A DNA stretch of 64,000 bases. It comes from Massilia sp. WG5. GTDB taxonomy: Bacteria; Pseudomonadota; Gammaproteobacteria; Burkholderiales; Burkholderiaceae_D. Of the stretch, positions 62,522-64,000 are shown in pieces. The DNA is taken from positions 62,001 through 126,000 of the forward strand of contig NZ_CP012640.2 of assembly GCF_001412595.2 (NCBI RefSeq). Reading direction: 5' to 3'. The notes below the pieces were generated by a model. That model did no database searches, was not told the DNA's origin, and was given only the letters and a program-made list of their open reading frames with translations. Made by a program: the position numbers and the translations under genes. Positions within the stretch are counted from its first letter, which is position 1, and each line of letters begins with the position of its first letter.

Positions 62522-64000
62522 TTACGCTAATAGTTGTTTGATGGTTTGCTTGACCTGGTTCACGCGTGCCGGCAGGTCCGGCATCGCGGCCGTGATGCGC
62601 AGCTTGTCCTGGCCGGCCAGCTTGATGTGGCGGTTCTTCTGGATCAGCGTGATGATCCTGATCGGGTCGATCGGCGGCTTCTCCATGAACTGCAGGCTGG
62701 CGCTCTCCGCATGTGCATCGATCTTGACGATGCCGACCTGTTTCGCGGTGATGCGCAGGCGGTGGGTCTCGATCAGGGCCTTCACCGCGTCCGGCAGCTT
62801 GCCGAAACGGTCGATCAGCTCTTCCTGCATGTCGTCGATGCGGTCCTGGGTCTCGCAGTTCGCCAGGCGCTTGTAGATCGACAGGCGTTCGTGGACGTCG
62901 CCGCAGAAGTCGGCCGGCAGCAGGGCCGGCACGTGCAGGTTGATCTCGGTGGTCGAGGACAGCGGCGCGGCCAGGTCCGGCTCGCGGCCGGCCTTCAGCG
63001 CCTTCACCGCCTCGTTCAGCATGTCGGAGTAGAGCTGGAACCCGATCTCCAGCATTTCGCCGGACTGGTTCTCGCCCAGCACCTCGCCGGCGCCGCGGAT
63101 CTCGAGGTCGTGCATGGCCAGGTAGAAGCCGCTGCCCAGCTCTTCCATCGCCTGGATCGCGTCGAGGCGGCGCTGCGCCTGCTTGGTCATGTTCAGGGCG
63201 TCGTTCACCAGCAGGTAGGCATAGGCCTGGTGGTGCGAACGGCCGACCCGGCCGCGCAGCTGGTGCAGCTGGGCCAAGCCGAATTTATCGGCGCGGTGCA
63301 TGATGATGGTGTTCGCGGTCGGCACGTCGATGCCGGTCTCGATGATGGTCGTGCACAGCAGGATGTTGAAGCGCTGCGCCACGAAATCGCGCATTACCGA
63401 CTCCAGCTCGCGCTCGTGCATCTGGCCGTGGGCCACGCCGATGCGCGCCTCCGGCAGCAGTTCGCGCAGCATGGCCAGGCGGTTCTCGATGGTCTCGACC
63501 TCGTTGTGCAGGAAGTAGACCTGGCCGCCGCGCTTCAGTTCGCGCAGCACCGCCTCGCGGATGATCGAACCGTCCTCGGAACGCACGAAGGTCTTGATCG
63601 CCAGGCGCTTCTGCGGCGCGGTGGCGATCACGGAGAAGTCGCGCAGGCCCTCCAGCGCCATGCCCAGGGTACGCGGGATCGGCGTCGCCGTCAGGGTCAG
63701 CACGTCCACCTCGGCGCGCAGGGCCTTCAGCGCCTCTTTCTGGCGCACGCCGAAGCGGTGCTCCTCGTCGATAATCACTAGTCCCAGGCGCGTGAACTTC
63801 ACGTCCGGCGACAGCAGCTTATGGGTGCCGATCACGATGTCGACGGTGCCGTCGGCCATGCCCTTGATCGCGTTGTTGATCTCCTTGCCGGTGCGGAAGC
63901 GGGACAGCTCGGCGATCTTGACCGGCCAGTCGGCGAAGCGGTTGGCGAAGGTCTGCGCGTGCTGCTCGGCCAGCAGGGTGGTCGGGGCCAGGATCGCCAC
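62522..64000 (-). CDS. mfd: Mfd, transcription-repair coupling factor (5' truncated by window)
   Basis: The C-terminal 492 residues of Mfd, the translocase that removes stalled RNA polymerase and recruits UvrA. The frame is open to the window edge, and the first codon seen is GTG inside the translocase. Helicase motifs are visible: APTTLLAEQHAQTF (Ia), IGTHKLL, IIDEEHRFGVRQ (motif II, DEEH), LTLTATPIPRTLGMALEGLRD (III), VAHGQMHERELE, TIIETGIDVPTANTIIMHRADKFGLAQLHQLRGRVGRS (V-VI), followed by the TRCF C-terminal domain to KQTIKQLLA. The stop lies seven bases before serB. Confidence 0.97.
   Translation of the reverse strand: MAILAPTTLLAEQHAQTFANRFADWPVKIAELSRFRTGKEINNAIKGMADGTVDIVIGTHKLLSPDVKFTRLGLVIIDEEHRFGVRQKEALKALRAEVDVLTLTATPIPRTLGMALEGLRDFSVIATAPQKRLAIKTFVRSEDGSIIREAVLRELKRGGQVYFLHNEVETIENRLAMLRELLPEARIGVAHGQMHERELESVMRDFVAQRFNILLCTTIIETGIDVPTANTIIMHRADKFGLAQLHQLRGRVGRSHHQAYAYLLVNDALNMTKQAQRRLDAIQAMEELGSGFYLAMHDLEIRGAGEVLGENQSGEMLEIGFQLYSDMLNEAVKALKAGREPDLAAPLSSTTEINLHVPALLPADFCGDVHERLSIYKRLANCETQDRIDDMQEELIDRFGKLPDAVKALIETHRLRITAKQVGIVKIDAHAESASLQFMEKPPIDPIRIITLIQKNRHIKLAGQDKLRITAAMPDLPARVNQVKQTIKQLLA

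Overview
The window is about 64 kb of GC-rich chromosomal DNA from a betaproteobacterium. Gene content and protein style (MSHA pilus locus, class I PHA synthase with PhaR, BamD/RluD/PgeF run, Mfd-SerB) point to Oxalobacteraceae, most likely Massilia or a close relative. This is an inference from family knowledge; no rRNA or tRNA gene is present to confirm it. The window opens inside mshG and closes inside mfd.

Layout. (1) 1-14,275 is a nearly complete MSHA-type pilus locus in three transcription units: mshG / mshF-like / pilin (+); mshQ-C-D-O-P (-), convergent with the pilin; and mshI / pilN-like / J / K / L / M / N (+), divergent from mshQ. Most junctions are 1-19 nt overlaps, several of the ATGA or GTGA kind. 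(2) 14,290-25,117 is core metabolism and cell-envelope genes: a methionine-type aminotransferase with a PIN-domain protein, yaaA, bamD, rluD, pgeF, phaC, phaR, rimO and a metC-like lyase. (3) 25,409-36,106 is a 10.7 kb catabolic locus. A six-gene minus-strand unit (enoyl-CoA hydratase, 3-hydroxyacyl-CoA dehydrogenase, thiolase, CaiB-type CoA transferase, etfB, etfA) diverges from iclR, an acyl-CoA dehydrogenase, an AAHS-type MFS transporter and a flavin reductase-like gene. Together they would make a full beta-oxidation cycle for an organic (probably dicarboxylic) acid, with its own electron acceptor, transporter and regulator. (4) 36,126-40,253 holds small housekeeping and conserved genes (DUF4870-like, trxC, DUF72, Mut7-C, a conserved hypothetical, glycerate kinase).

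(5) 40,254-48,599 is the most accessory part. An AT-rich gap leads into a tight operon of an SDR epimerase, a YaiO-type outer-membrane barrel, a membrane HEAT-repeat protein, a processive GT2 synthase, a GalE-like epimerase and a WbpA/TviB-type nucleotide-sugar dehydrogenase. This looks like a synthase-dependent exopolysaccharide system containing a (probably amino-)uronic acid. A secreted protein of unknown function follows. A 21-bp motif occurs once upstream of the operon and twice upstream of the secreted-protein gene. (6) 48,619-53,478 is a branched-chain amino-acid-type ABC transporter in which LivM and LivG are fused. (7) 53,726-64,000 carries a proline-rich lipoprotein, an EamA exporter divergent from an Lrp regulator, a large soluble hybrid histidine kinase, a Tat-exported GDSL esterase, a CurA-like reductase, serB and the C-terminal part of mfd.

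No insertion sequence, prophage, CRISPR array, tRNA or rRNA was recognised. Two copies of a roughly 90-bp palindromic interspersed repeat lie after rimO and between livH and livJ.
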